A stretch of 64,000 nucleotides of DNA from an uncultured Aquimarina sp. (GTDB lineage: Bacteria; Bacteroidota; Bacteroidia; Flavobacteriales; Flavobacteriaceae): assembly GCF_947495315.1 (NCBI RefSeq), contig NZ_CANLYD010000001.1:62001-126000 (forward strand), given 5' to 3'. How positions within the stretch are numbered: position 1 is the stretch's first letter; each line of letters begins with the position of its first letter. Below, piece after piece: positions 35,419 to 43,911 of the stretch. Position numbers and translations under genes: made by a program. The notes beneath the pieces are model-generated. The model did no database searches and was not told the origin of the DNA. It saw only the letters and a program-made list of their open reading frames with translations.

Positions 35419-36654
35419 TTATTTCTTCGCCGTCAACTCAGCAATTTTAACAATCACTTCTACAGCTTTAATCATGCTTTCTACAGGTACGTATTCATAT
35501 CTCCCGTGAAAATTATGTCCACCCGCAAAAATATTAGGACAAGGTAGCCCCATATAGCTCAATTGCGATCCATCTGTACCACCACGAATTGGTTTAATAA
35601 GTGGAGTAATGCCTAACGCTTTCATTGCTTCTTCTGCAATATTTACAATATGCATTACAGGTTCCACCTTTTCTCTCATATTGTAGTACTGATCACTAAT
35701 TTCAGTAGTTACAGTATCTTTTCCGTATTGTTTGTTTAGTTCGCTCGTAAGCTTAATCATCACCTCTTTACGAGCTTCAAAATGCTTTTTATCGTGATCT
35801 CTGATGATGTATTGCAATGTAGTTTCTTCTACATCTCCAGTCATATTATGTAAGTGAAAAAAGCCTTCGCGATCACTCGTATGTTCCGGAGTTTCTAATC
35901 TGGGCAGAGAATTGATAAAATCCTGCGCGATATACATACTATTGATCATTTTTCCTTTTGCATATCCTGGATGTACGATTTTACCTTTTACAGTAACCAC
36001 AGCGCCAGCAGCATTAAAGTTTTCGTATTCTAATTCTCCAATCTGGCTACCATCCATAGTGTAAGCCCATTCGGCTCCAAACTTTTTGATATCAAATTTA
36101 TGAGCTCCTCTTCCTATTTCTTCATCAGGAGTAAAACCAATACGGATTTTTCCGTGCTTGATTTCAGGATGTTGAACAAGATATTCCATTGCAGAAATAA
36201 TCTCAGCAATACCAGCCTTATCATCAGCTCCTAGAAGCGTAGTTCCGTCTGTGGTAATTAACGTTTGTCGTTTGTAAAGCTTTAAATCTTCAAAATAATC
36301 AGGAGACAACACAATATTCTCGTCTTTGTTAAGGATAATATCTTTTCCGTCATAGGACTCAATAATTTGCGGGTTCACATTTGCTCCAGTGAAATCTGGG
36401 GTTGTGTCAAAATGAGAGATAAAACCAATTGTTGGTACATCGTGATCCACATTAGATGGTAATGTTGCCATGATGTAGGCATTTTTATCAATAGTAACTT
36501 CTTCCAGACCGATTGATTTCAATTCTTCTACTAATTTATTTGCCAGATCCCATTGTTTCATAGAACTAGGAGTGGTGTCACTATTCGGATCGCTTTCGGT
36601 ATCTATAGTTACGTAACTTATGAATCTGTCAATAATGTGTTTTTTTGGAATCAT
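35419..36654 (-). CDS. pepT: Peptidase T (tripeptide aminopeptidase)
   Basis: This 411-residue M20 zinc peptidase removes the N-terminal residue from tripeptides. Metal and catalytic residues are visible: His81 and Asp83 in SHFDTTPD, Asp144 in GADDKAG, and Glu178/179 in PDEEIG. The ATG of [11 protein letters not shown] is preferred; an in-frame extension of 17 codons has no family match. It is a single leftward gene divergent from pyrD. Confidence 0.93.
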   Translation of the reverse strand: MIPKKHIIDRFISYVTIDTESDPNSDTTPSSMKQWDLANKLVEELKSIGLEEVTIDKNAYIMATLPSNVDHDVPTIGFISHFDTTPDFTGANVNPQIIESYDGKDIILNKDENIVLSPDYFEDLKLYKRQTLITTDGTTLLGADDKAGIAEIISAMEYLVQHPEIKHGKIRIGFTPDEEIGRGAHKFDIKKFGAEWAYTMDGSQIGELEYENFNAAGAVVTVKGKIVHPGYAKGKMINSMYIAQDFINSLPRLETPEHTSDREGFFHLHNMTGDVEETTLQYIIRDHDKKHFEARKEVMIKLTSELNKQYGKDTVTTEISDQYYNMREKVEPVMHIVNIAEEAMKALGITPLIKPIRGGTDGSQLSYMGLPCPNIFAGGHNFHGRYEYVPVESMIKAVEVIVKIAELTAKK

Positions 36655-36756
36655 AGCGATGCATTTTTTTAATCTTGAAGATTTCAAAAATACACATTCA
36701 TACACTTTTATTAGAACCTCCTAAGACTTATTTTTGCACAGCAAAAGAATCTTTCA

Positions 36757-37794
36757 ATGTATAAATCGCTTGTCCGTCCAATTTTATTCAAATATGATCC
36801 TGAAGCAGTGCATCACTTTACGTTTAAGATGATCAGGATTGTGTCTAAAATTCCCTTCATCTCATCAATTTTTAGAAGTTTATATCTTGTGAAAAATCCA
36901 GTATTAGAGCGAGAGGTTTTTGGGTTAAAATTTAAGAATCCGGTTGGACTTGCAGCAGGATTTGATAAAAATGCGATACTGTATAATGAACTAGGGAATT
37001 TTGGTTTTGGTTTTATTGAAATTGGTACAGTAACTCCAAGAGGACAGAAAGGAAATCCTAAGAAAAGATTGTTTAGGCTGAAAGAGGATGGCGCGATTAT
37101 TAACCGAATGGGGTTTAATAATGAAGGTCTGGAAGCTGCAATCGAACAACTAAAGAAAAACAAAGGAAAACTTATTATTGGTGGTAATATTGGGAAAAAT
37201 ACAGATACTGCTCCAGAGGATTATACTAGAGATTACTTGGAGTGTTTTAAGGCTTTGCATCCGTATGTAGATTATTTTGTTCTCAATGTTAGCTGTCCCA
37301 ATGTAAGTAGTCACGCTAAGTTAAATGATAAAGATTATTTGTTAGAGTTGATTGGAGCTGTACAAGAAGTAAATAATGCAAGTAATACGCAAAAACCTAT
37401 TGTGTTAAAAATTGCACCAGATTTGAATAACAGTCAACTTGATGAAATCATAGAATTAGTTAATGAAACCAAACTAGATGGTATTATCGCTAGTAATACT
37501 TCCATGTTTAGAGAAGGTTTGAAAGCTTCAAAAGAGCAGTTAGATGCGATAGGTAATGGAGGTTTGAGCGGACAACCTATAAAAAACAGGAGTACATCGG
37601 TTATTAAATATTTGTCAGAAAAAAGCAATAAAGCTTTTCCTATTATAGGAGTAGGCGGTATTCATTCTGCAGCTGATGCTATAGAAAAATTAGAAGCAGG
37701 AGCAAGCCTTGTACAAATCTATACTGGTTTTATTTATGAAGGACCAAAACTGATTAAGGATATTAATAAAGCTGTAATCAAAAAAGGATTATAA
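36757..37794 (+). CDS. pyrD: Dihydroorotate dehydrogenase, class 2 architecture
   Basis: This 345-residue pyrimidine-biosynthesis enzyme has the class 2 N-terminal helical extension (about 1-50) that docks to the membrane and quinone, then a TIM barrel with [34 protein letters not shown] and [28 protein letters not shown]. The catalytic loop reads NVSCPN, so the position of the E. coli Ser175 base is a Cys. A TATTTTTG -7-like element lies 20 bases upstream of the start. Confidence 0.93.
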   Translation: MYKSLVRPILFKYDPEAVHHFTFKMIRIVSKIPFISSIFRSLYLVKNPVLEREVFGLKFKNPVGLAAGFDKNAILYNELGNFGFGFIEIGTVTPRGQKGNPKKRLFRLKEDGAIINRMGFNNEGLEAAIEQLKKNKGKLIIGGNIGKNTDTAPEDYTRDYLECFKALHPYVDYFVLNVSCPNVSSHAKLNDKDYLLELIGAVQEVNNASNTQKPIVLKIAPDLNNSQLDEIIELVNETKLDGIIASNTSMFREGLKASKEQLDAIGNGGLSGQPIKNRSTSVIKYLSEKSNKAFPIIGVGGIHSAADAIEKLEAGASLVQIYTGFIYEGPKLIKDINKAVIKKGL

Positions 37795-37799
37795 ATAAA

Positions 37800-38708
37800 C
37801 TATCTCAAAATTATTTTTTGGGTTTCAGTTTTTCCAAGGTTGGTATGAAGTCTTACTAAGTAAATTCCAGAATTAAGATTAGTGAGGTCTAAATTAATGT
37901 TGGTATTACTTTCTTTAAAATCATAACGTCTCACTTGCTTTCCTAAAACATTATAGACCTGGATTTCTTCTACAGTAGCAGTTTTTGAAGATGATATTGA
38001 TATGTTTCCATTACTTGGATTAGGAGAAATGGTAATAGCATCATCTAGATTATCAAAATCTTGTATGCTAAGTCGTTTTTGTGTAAAAACAATAGTTCCA
38101 ATTTTTTCGGATGAAAAAGGAGTAACTCCTTGTAAACTTGATATTGCTTCCTGAGGCATTGTAGTGGTATTATTTAAGCTATAGCCAGTTCCATTTTCAG
38201 TTCCTGCATCATAGGCATAGAGATCCAATGTAACTTCTGGAATCCATTGCCCTCCGTTATCTAATAAGGAAACACTATTTACCGCAATCATCCAATCAGG
38301 ACTTGGAGCGATCATAGAAGCAAGACTAATTAAAGGGTAATCAGAGTTTACAGTAATATCGCTTATGGTTATAGTTCTACCAGATCCAGTAAAAAACAAA
38401 CTAGGACCTTCAATAAATTGATCAGCATTATTAGCGTTTATTGCATTCGTAACCTCTGAGTTAAAAGTACCGAAAGCACCGGTTTCTGCAACTTGTTCTA
38501 TTCCAGCAGTGGCTGAACCACCCATTTCAAGAAAAGTAACATTGCTATTATGTGCAGCACCTACTAATTCAGTAAAATGAGCCCCACCTGGCAATGAACC
38601 GTGCGCTTCCCAATTACTGGTAAAAATAATATCGTATGTGGCTGTTGTTTGGCCGAATGTTGCTAATGAAAGAAATAATAGTGTAGTTTTTAGAATAAGC
38701 TTTTTCAT
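37800..38708 (-). CDS. Spondin-domain protein with type IX secretion sorting domain
   Basis: This 302-residue protein has a signal peptide ending TFGQ, a spondin domain over about 22-210 (ATYDIIFTSNWEAHGSLPGGAHFTELVG, SPDWMIAVNSVSLL) and a C-terminal type A sorting domain (about 228-302, ISPNPSNGNISIS, NVLGKQVRR, LNSGIYLVRL, KIILR). It should cross the outer membrane by the type IX system and be anchored or released. Its role is unknown; spondin modules bind surfaces or matrix. Confidence 0.9.
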   Translation of the reverse strand: MKKLILKTTLLFLSLATFGQTTATYDIIFTSNWEAHGSLPGGAHFTELVGAAHNSNVTFLEMGGSATAGIEQVAETGAFGTFNSEVTNAINANNADQFIEGPSLFFTGSGRTITISDITVNSDYPLISLASMIAPSPDWMIAVNSVSLLDNGGQWIPEVTLDLYAYDAGTENGTGYSLNNTTTMPQEAISSLQGVTPFSSEKIGTIVFTQKRLSIQDFDNLDDAITISPNPSNGNISISSSKTATVEEIQVYNVLGKQVRRYDFKESNTNINLDLTNLNSGIYLVRLHTNLGKTETQKIILR

Positions 38709-38870
38709 TTGTGTGGTTGTTGGTTATTTTGATTTGTGTTATATATTTTAAACAGTTGAATAAAGAATAACCCTAATTTTTCAATAATAATTTATTATAA
38801 ACGTGTTTTAAAATGATATGTATACTTTTGGGCTGTCGGTTGTTTATACAAAACCTTACAAAAAACACAA

Positions 38871-39497
38871 ATGAATTTTGAAATTTTATACACTTTTGTA
38901 ATTGCTACTTCTGCTTTGGCAATTTCACCGGGACCAGATAATATTTATGTATTAATGCAAAGCATTGTCAACGGAAAAAAGTACGGTCTAGCTACGGTAG
39001 CGGGCTTAATGTCTGGTTGTTTGGTGCATACTACCTTGGTTGCTTTTGGAGTATCTGTAATTATTAAGCAAAGCGAATTATTATTTTTTGTCATAAAACT
39101 TTTGGGAGCTTTATATTTATTCTTTTTAGCTTATAAAGTGTGGAGAAGCGATGCAGCGATACAATTGACTGGGGATAAGGTTGAGAAAAAAAGTTTGGGA
39201 CAATTGTTTAGACAAGGATTTATTATGAATGTATTAAATCCTAAAGTATCTATATTCTTTTTAGCATTTTTCCCTGGGTTTTTGTTTAGTAAAGAATTAA
39301 GTAGCGTAACGCAGTTCTATATATTAGGGTTTTTATTTATACTGGTTTCATTTTTTGTTTTTGGTTTAATAGCGGTGATGGCCGGATATATTTCTGATTA
39401 TGTAAAAGAGAATTCTAAAGTAGGAGTACTTCTAAAATGGTTACAGATCATAGTCTTTATCGGAATCGGAACTTTTATCCTCTTTTCTGAAAAATAA
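38871..39497 (+). CDS. LysE/RhtB-family amino-acid exporter
   Basis: This 208-residue inner-membrane protein has about six helices and the family signature SPGPDNIYVLMQSIVNGKKYGLATVAGLMSG near the start, plus NVLNPKVSIFFLAFFPGF. The substrate is not predictable. The last 25 bases, ending exactly with the stop codon, are repeated 456 bases downstream beyond the peptide gene. Confidence 0.92.
   Translation: MNFEILYTFVIATSALAISPGPDNIYVLMQSIVNGKKYGLATVAGLMSGCLVHTTLVAFGVSVIIKQSELLFFVIKLLGALYLFFLAYKVWRSDAAIQLTGDKVEKKSLGQLFRQGFIMNVLNPKVSIFFLAFFPGFLFSKELSSVTQFYILGFLFILVSFFVFGLIAVMAGYISDYVKENSKVGVLLKWLQIIVFIGIGTFILFSEK
39473..39497. repeat. 25-bp direct repeat, left copy (3' end of lysE gene)
   Basis: The run TTTTATCC followed by TCTTTTCTGAAAAATAA is identical to 39929-39953. 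It brackets the peptide cassette. Confidence 0.9.
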
Positions 39498-39507
39498 AGT
39501 TATAAAA

Positions 39508-39534
39508 AAGGTTGTCTGTTTTTAAGACAACCTT
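39508..39534. terminator. Terminator between lysE and the second double-glycine peptide
   Basis: AAGGTTGTCT and AGACAACCTT form a stem between two convergent genes. The A-run before it and short T-run after it allow use in both directions. Confidence 0.75.
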
Positions 39535-39545
39535 CCGTTTTGGTA

Positions 39546-39782
39546 TTATAGATAAGAGAAACTACCTTGATTATCGCCTGAACATGACGCTCGATAACCA
39601 TTTATAGTACAATTTCCAAATCTATTCACACAAGCAAGAGATATTCCGTTGCCATTTGGAGTATATGTTGTTCCAGTCCCATAACATATTGAATCTTGTG
39701 AATTTCTTCCACCATTAATCGATTTTAATCTGTCTTTCTTTAACTTTTGTACTCCTTCTAATTTTAAAATGCTTTTTAACAT
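39546..39782 (-). CDS. Double-glycine-leader bacteriocin-like peptide, 4 Cys, second copy
   Basis: This is a 78-residue precursor. The leader MLKSILKLEGVQ... ending KSINGG matches the leader of the peptide at 4219-4404 position by position (MLKxILKxxGVQxLxK). The core is about 53 residues, rich in Gly, Ser and Asn, with four cysteines (SICYG, LACVN, GNCTI, ASCSG), and is unrelated to the first core. It has its own terminator and ECF-like promoter and lies between 25-bp direct repeats. No transporter is nearby. Export by a C39-type ABC transporter encoded elsewhere is expected. Confidence 0.8.
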   Translation of the reverse strand: MLKSILKLEGVQKLKKDRLKSINGGRNSQDSICYGTGTTYTPNGNGISLACVNRFGNCTINGYRASCSGDNQGSFSYL

Positions 39783-39839
39783 AAGTTTGTTTTTTAATTA
39801 TTAATACTAATTTATTGATCCCAATAGTGAATCTTTACA

Positions 39840-39868
39840 TGTACGTTCCTCGAAAAACAAAATGTTAC
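39840..39868 (-). promoter_or_regulatory. ECF-like promoter of the second double-glycine peptide
   Basis: The minus strand has GTAACA (39863-39868), a 17-base spacer and CGTACA (39840-39845). The wider block GTAACATTT ... GGAAC.TAC is shared with the distal lipoprotein-CHAT promoter (GGGAAC before CATAC), allowing one base of spacer difference. Confidence 0.5.
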
Positions 39869-39928
39869 TATTAAAAAAACTTTTTTTTAAAAAGTAGTTG
39901 AGTCATGGTCATTTTTGTCTTGAAGTTT

Positions 39929-39953
39929 TTTATCCTCTTTTCTGAAAAATAAT
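39929..39953. repeat. 25-bp direct repeat, right copy
   Basis: Identical to the end of the lysE gene (39473-39497) but outside any gene here. It sits 48 bases before the HMG-CoA lyase start. Confidence 0.9.
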
Positions 39954-40001
39954 CATATTTTTATACTCTTATTTGAATTTCTTTTAGATCTACGTGTGTA
40001 A

Positions 40002-40868
40002 ATGGCGGAAAAAGTAAAAATTATTGAATGTCCGAGAGATGCTATGCAAGGCATTAAGGATTTTATTCCTAGCGAAAAAAAAGTTCAGTATATCCAATCG
40101 CTTTTGCGTTGTGGATTTGATACGATAGATTTCGGTAGCTTCGTATCTCCCAAAGCTATCCCGCAAATGGTGGATACTGCCGAAGTTTTATCTAAATTAG
40201 ATTTGTCGACGACAGAAAGTAAATTATTGGCGATTATTGCCAATGTTCGTGGAGCGAATGATGCAGTGAAACATAAAGAAATTGATTATTTAGGATATCC
40301 TTTCTCGATTTCTGAGAATTTTCAGATGCGGAATACGCATAAGACAATTGCAGAATCTGTAGAAACATTACAAGAAATTCTCAATATTGCTGATAGATCA
40401 AATAAAGAAGTGGTAGCATATCTCTCCATGGGTTTTGGTAACCCTTATGGAGATCCTTGGAATGTAGAGATTGTAGGCGATTGGACGGAGAAGTTAAGTA
40501 ATATGGGAGTGAAGATTTTATCGCTTTCTGATACTGTTGGAACATCTAATCCTGAGATTATAGAATACTTATATGCCAACCTGATCCCAAAATATCCCAA
40601 AATAGAATTCGGAGCACACTTGCATACAACTCCTACAAGCTGGCATGAAAAAGTGGATGCTGCTTATAAAGCAGGTTGTAGAAGATTTGATGGAGCGATA
40701 CAAGGATTTGGTGGATGTCCAATGGCAAAGGACGAGCTGACCGGTAATATGCCAACTGAGCGTATGCTCTCTTATTTTACAGCTGCAAAAGCAGATACCA
40801 ATATCAAAATGATGAGCTTTGAATCTGCTCATAATGAAGCTACCAAAATATTTACTAAGTATCACTAA
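40002..40868 (+). CDS. Hydroxymethylglutaryl-CoA lyase
   Basis: This 288-residue TIM-barrel enzyme splits HMG-CoA to acetyl-CoA and acetoacetate in leucine breakdown. It shows the entry motif ECPRDAMQGIKDFIP, DTVGTSNPE on the barrel, GAHLHTTP metal His residues and the catalytic Cys loop GFGGCPMA. Length is typical for the family. Leucine dehydrogenase in the same window belongs to the same pathway but is not linked in an operon. Confidence 0.9.
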   Translation: MAEKVKIIECPRDAMQGIKDFIPSEKKVQYIQSLLRCGFDTIDFGSFVSPKAIPQMVDTAEVLSKLDLSTTESKLLAIIANVRGANDAVKHKEIDYLGYPFSISENFQMRNTHKTIAESVETLQEILNIADRSNKEVVAYLSMGFGNPYGDPWNVEIVGDWTEKLSNMGVKILSLSDTVGTSNPEIIEYLYANLIPKYPKIEFGAHLHTTPTSWHEKVDAAYKAGCRRFDGAIQGFGGCPMAKDELTGNMPTERMLSYFTAAKADTNIKMMSFESAHNEATKIFTKYH

Positions 40869-40875
40869 TAGATAA

Positions 40876-41187
40876 ATTAGTAAAACAAAACCAACTCCTG
40901 AAATAAAGGAGATATTAGAAAGTAACTGTTACGACTGTCATAGCAATCAAACAGTATGTCCTTGGTATGCTAAGGTAGTACCTGTTTCTTATTGGTTAGC
41001 TCATCATGTAGAGGAAGGGAAGGAATATTTTAATATGTCGGATTGGGAACAGTATTCAGATAAAAAGAAAGATCATAAGTTAGAAGAGTTAATCAAAGAA
41101 GTGGAGGAAGGAGAAATGTCACTTTCTTCCTATACATGGATTCATGGAAATTTGGAGATAGAAGAGATGGAGCTGCTGATCAATTGA
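40876..41187 (+). pseudogene. Haem-binding-domain protein remnant (CxxCH)
   Basis: An open frame without a start codon translates to KPTPEIKEILESNCYDCHSN, then PWYAKVVPVSYWLAHHVEEG, then KKKDHKLEELIKEVEEGEMS and SYTWIHGNLEIEEMELLIN. This matches the Bacteroidota haem-binding domain with its CYDCH site, but the N-terminal signal and membrane helix are missing (a stop lies just upstream) and the frame ends at a TGA where a Trp (TGG) is expected. The remainder, TKELRKK, continues in frame. The only in-frame ATG lies after the haem site. I read it as a decayed gene; the region to 41342 holds nothing else. Confidence 0.75.
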
Positions 41188-41342
41188 ACAAAAGAACTTA
41201 GAAAAAAAATATACTTCTGAGTAAATACTTGTGGCAAATGATTCTATATGTTTTTTAATCTGTTGTAAATGTGGTTTTTAGAAGTGTTTTTCTGGAAAAG
41301 TGATCATTCCATTCTAAGGCTACCCAATTGTTAAATTTAATG

Positions 41343-41367
41343 TTTATTTAGATTTAGTATAAATAAA
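41343..41367. promoter_or_regulatory. Fur-box-like palindromic operator, site 1
   Basis: TTTATTTAGA-TTTAG-TATAAATAAA is a 25-bp near-perfect palindrome (10 of 12 pairs) directly upstream of the -33 element of the DUF4856-imelysin-TonB operon. AT-rich, with TTTAGA/TCTAAA-type half-sites as in Fur-like boxes; regulator identity is inferred. Confidence 0.6.
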
Positions 41368-41368
41368 G

Positions 41369-41399
41369 TTTGTAAAATATGTTTTGATACATATATTTG
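41369..41399 (+). promoter_or_regulatory. Canonical Bacteroidota promoter of the iron-type operon
   Basis: TTTG (41369-41372), a 19-base spacer and TATATTTG (41392-41399) match the -33/-7 consensus exactly. Confidence 0.8.
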
Positions 41400-41414
41400 C
41401 ATTCGAAATAAGGA

Positions 41415-41439
41415 ACTATTTATATTAAGTCTAAATAAA
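41415..41439. promoter_or_regulatory. Fur-box-like operator, site 2 (inverted)
   Basis: Its reverse complement matches site 1 at 21 of 25 positions (TTTATTTAGA-CTTAA-TATAAATAGT). It lies just past the expected transcription start and ends 8 bases before the ATG, where a bound repressor would block transcription. Confidence 0.6.
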
Positions 41440-41447
41440 ACAAAGCA

Positions 41448-42671
41448 ATGAAGGTAAAAAGTCTAATCAATGTTATATGCATATCAGGAACTATTATTTT
41501 AGGTTCATGTTCTTCAGATGATGATGCACCAGTTGTGCAGGTAGAAGCTCCTGCTGCATATGAATTTCAACGTAATGGAGAAAGTACAGTAAGTTTTAGC
41601 GGTCAAACTACCAGAATAGTGATGGCAGAAGTTATTATTAGTGAATTTACTGATAATACAAGTACAGAAGCAATTATAGATGCAATGTTCGATCATCAAG
41701 AAAATGCCGATGATTTTGAAGATGCCGATTTAAATTCTTCTGATAAAAGTGTAAGAAGCAAAACTGCTGCAAGTGCTGATTATTTTTCTGCTAATGTTAC
41801 AGATGCAGCGGCCATCAAAGCAGATTTTGATACTTGGATTAAAGGACAGGTTGATGAGGTTTTTCCTAACTGGGCTATAACTGCAACAGCAGGTAATCCG
41901 GGAGTTCTTCAAGAAGCTGGTGGAGGATCTAATAGATACTTAAATGCTAATGGATTAGAGTATAATCAAGCTTTTGCAAAAAGTTTGATAGGCGCTTTGA
42001 TGACTGATCAGGCTCTTAACAATTATCTGGGAACTGCCGTTCTGGATGAAGCCGATAATGTGGTAAATAATGATAGCGAAGTTGTGGCTGAAGGGAAACC
42101 TTATACTACTATGGAGCACAAATGGGATGAAGCTTATGGATATTTATATGGAGCTTCTGTGAATCCAGCAAATCCTAATACGACGATTGGTGCTGATGAT
42201 AGTTTTCTGAATAAATATATTGGTAGAGTTGAAGGTGATACGGATTTTGAAGGTATTGCAGATGATATTTACGATGCGTTTAAATTGGGTAGAGCGGCTA
42301 TTGTAGCTAAAAATTACACAGTACGTGACCAGCAAGCGGCTATTATTAGAGAAAAGATTTCTGAAATCATTGCAATAAGAGCGGTGTATTATTTACAACA
42401 GGGTAAAGCTGCTCTAGAAGCTTCTACTATCGATTATGCAAGTGCTTTTCACGATTTATCAGAAGGGTATGGATTTATCTATAGTTTACAGTTTACAAGA
42501 AGATCAGATAGTAATGCTCCATATTTCACTAGAGCAGAAGTGCAAACATTTATCGATCAGTTAATGGGAGGTACCAATGGTTTATGGGATGTAACACCTG
42601 CAACATTGCAATCAATTTCTGAAACTATTGCATCCAAGTTTGATTTTACAGTAGCACAAGCTGGAAGTTAA
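41448..42671 (+). CDS. DUF4856 lipoprotein
   Basis: This 407-residue protein has a lipoprotein signal (GSCSSDDDAP) and a long all-helical mature part with SFSGQTTRIVMAEVI, NGLEYNQAFAKSLIGALM, MEHKWDEAYGYLYG and HDLSEGYGFIYSLQF, typical of DUF4856. The family occurs next to imelysins and TonB receptors. It is the first gene of an operon behind two operator-like palindromes. An iron-binding surface role is plausible but unproven. Confidence 0.85.
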   Translation: MKVKSLINVICISGTIILGSCSSDDDAPVVQVEAPAAYEFQRNGESTVSFSGQTTRIVMAEVIISEFTDNTSTEAIIDAMFDHQENADDFEDADLNSSDKSVRSKTAASADYFSANVTDAAAIKADFDTWIKGQVDEVFPNWAITATAGNPGVLQEAGGGSNRYLNANGLEYNQAFAKSLIGALMTDQALNNYLGTAVLDEADNVVNNDSEVVAEGKPYTTMEHKWDEAYGYLYGASVNPANPNTTIGADDSFLNKYIGRVEGDTDFEGIADDIYDAFKLGRAAIVAKNYTVRDQQAAIIREKISEIIAIRAVYYLQQGKAALEASTIDYASAFHDLSEGYGFIYSLQFTRRSDSNAPYFTRAEVQTFIDQLMGGTNGLWDVTPATLQSISETIASKFDFTVAQAGS

Positions 42672-42777
42672 AAATTAAACAAAGTATAAAATGATAAAAA
42701 AAAGAGAGAGGAAATTATACCAATTTCACCTCTTTTTTTACATTTGCAGAACTTTATTAAGAATAAATAAAAATAAG

Positions 42778-43893
42778 ATGAAGAAGTTTGGGTTTTTAAC
42801 AGTGGTTATTTTGGTTCTTGTTGTGGCTGCGTGTTCATCGAGTGATGATGGAACAGGAACAACTGATAATTTTGATAGAAAAGCGATGCTTGAAAATATT
42901 GCTGATAATATTGTTATTCCAGCATATCAAGATTTTTCGACAGATATGACGGCTTTAAAAACAGCTGTTTCTGATTTTGTAAATGCGACTGATGAAACTA
43001 ATTTGATTTCTTTAAGACAGGCTTGGTCAACAGCATTTATCTCTTGGCAATCTGTTAGTATGTTTGAGATAGGTAAAGCGGAAGAGATATCCTTTAGGAA
43101 TTTTATGAATGTTTACCCAGTCAATGCTACAAATGTAGAAGCTAATATTTCTTCAGGGACTTACGACCTTACTTCAATTTCTCAGCAAGATGAACAGGGT
43201 TTTGGAGCATTAGATTACCTAATTAATGGTTTATCTGATTCTGATGCTACTATTGTTGGTTTTTACACAGATGCTACCAATGGTGATGACTATGAAACCT
43301 ATCTGACAGATCTTGTTACCAGAATGGATGATATAACATCACAGGTGTTGAATGATTGGACAGGAGCCTATAGAGACTCTTTTGTAAATAACAGTGGTTC
43401 TTCGGCAACGAGTTCATTAGATAAATTAGTAAATGATTTTATCTTTCATTATGAAAAACATTTACGAGCGGGTAAGATAGGTATTCCTGCAGGTGTTTTT
43501 TCTGGAAATGTTTTAGACGATAAAGTGGAGGCGTTCTATAAAGGTGATTTATCAAAAAGACTTTTTAATGCGAATCTTGATGCTTTACAGGATTTCTTTA
43601 ATGGAAAGCATTTCAGAAGTAATACTACTGGTGAAAGTTTAAAGACATACCTTGATTTTCTCAATACTATCAAAGATGGGGAGGATTTAAGTGCTTTAAT
43701 TAATAATCAGTTTAATTTGGCAAGAGCCACAGCAGGTAACTTAAGTGATGATTTTTCTGCACAGGTTCGGACTAACAATAATCTAATGCTCAATACTTAT
43801 GATGAACTTCAAAAAAATGTGGTTTTTCTAAAAGTAGATATGCTTCAGGCTATATCGGTAAATGTTGATTTTGTCGATGCTGATGGAGATTAA
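42778..43893 (+). CDS. Imelysin-family (M75, IrpA-like) lipoprotein
   Basis: This 371-residue protein is read from the ATG of MKKFGFLTVVILVLVVAACSSS, a lipoprotein signal. The in-frame upstream extension has no signal. The imelysin core shows LRQAWSTAFISWQSVSMFEIG, the FGALDYLING segment and FIFHYEKHLRAGKIGIP near residue 225. Imelysins are iron-regulated surface proteins, possibly metal or haem binding. It lies 106 bases after the DUF4856 gene. Confidence 0.88.
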   Translation: MKKFGFLTVVILVLVVAACSSSDDGTGTTDNFDRKAMLENIADNIVIPAYQDFSTDMTALKTAVSDFVNATDETNLISLRQAWSTAFISWQSVSMFEIGKAEEISFRNFMNVYPVNATNVEANISSGTYDLTSISQQDEQGFGALDYLINGLSDSDATIVGFYTDATNGDDYETYLTDLVTRMDDITSQVLNDWTGAYRDSFVNNSGSSATSSLDKLVNDFIFHYEKHLRAGKIGIPAGVFSGNVLDDKVEAFYKGDLSKRLFNANLDALQDFFNGKHFRSNTTGESLKTYLDFLNTIKDGEDLSALINNQFNLARATAGNLSDDFSAQVRTNNNLMLNTYDELQKNVVFLKVDMLQAISVNVDFVDADGD

Positions 43894-43911
43894 ATTTATT
43901 TTTAGTATTGT

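Noticed and set aside
40876..41187. Functional short haem protein using an internal ATG
   Set aside because: The only in-frame ATGs lie after the CYDCH site, so such a product would lack haem binding.
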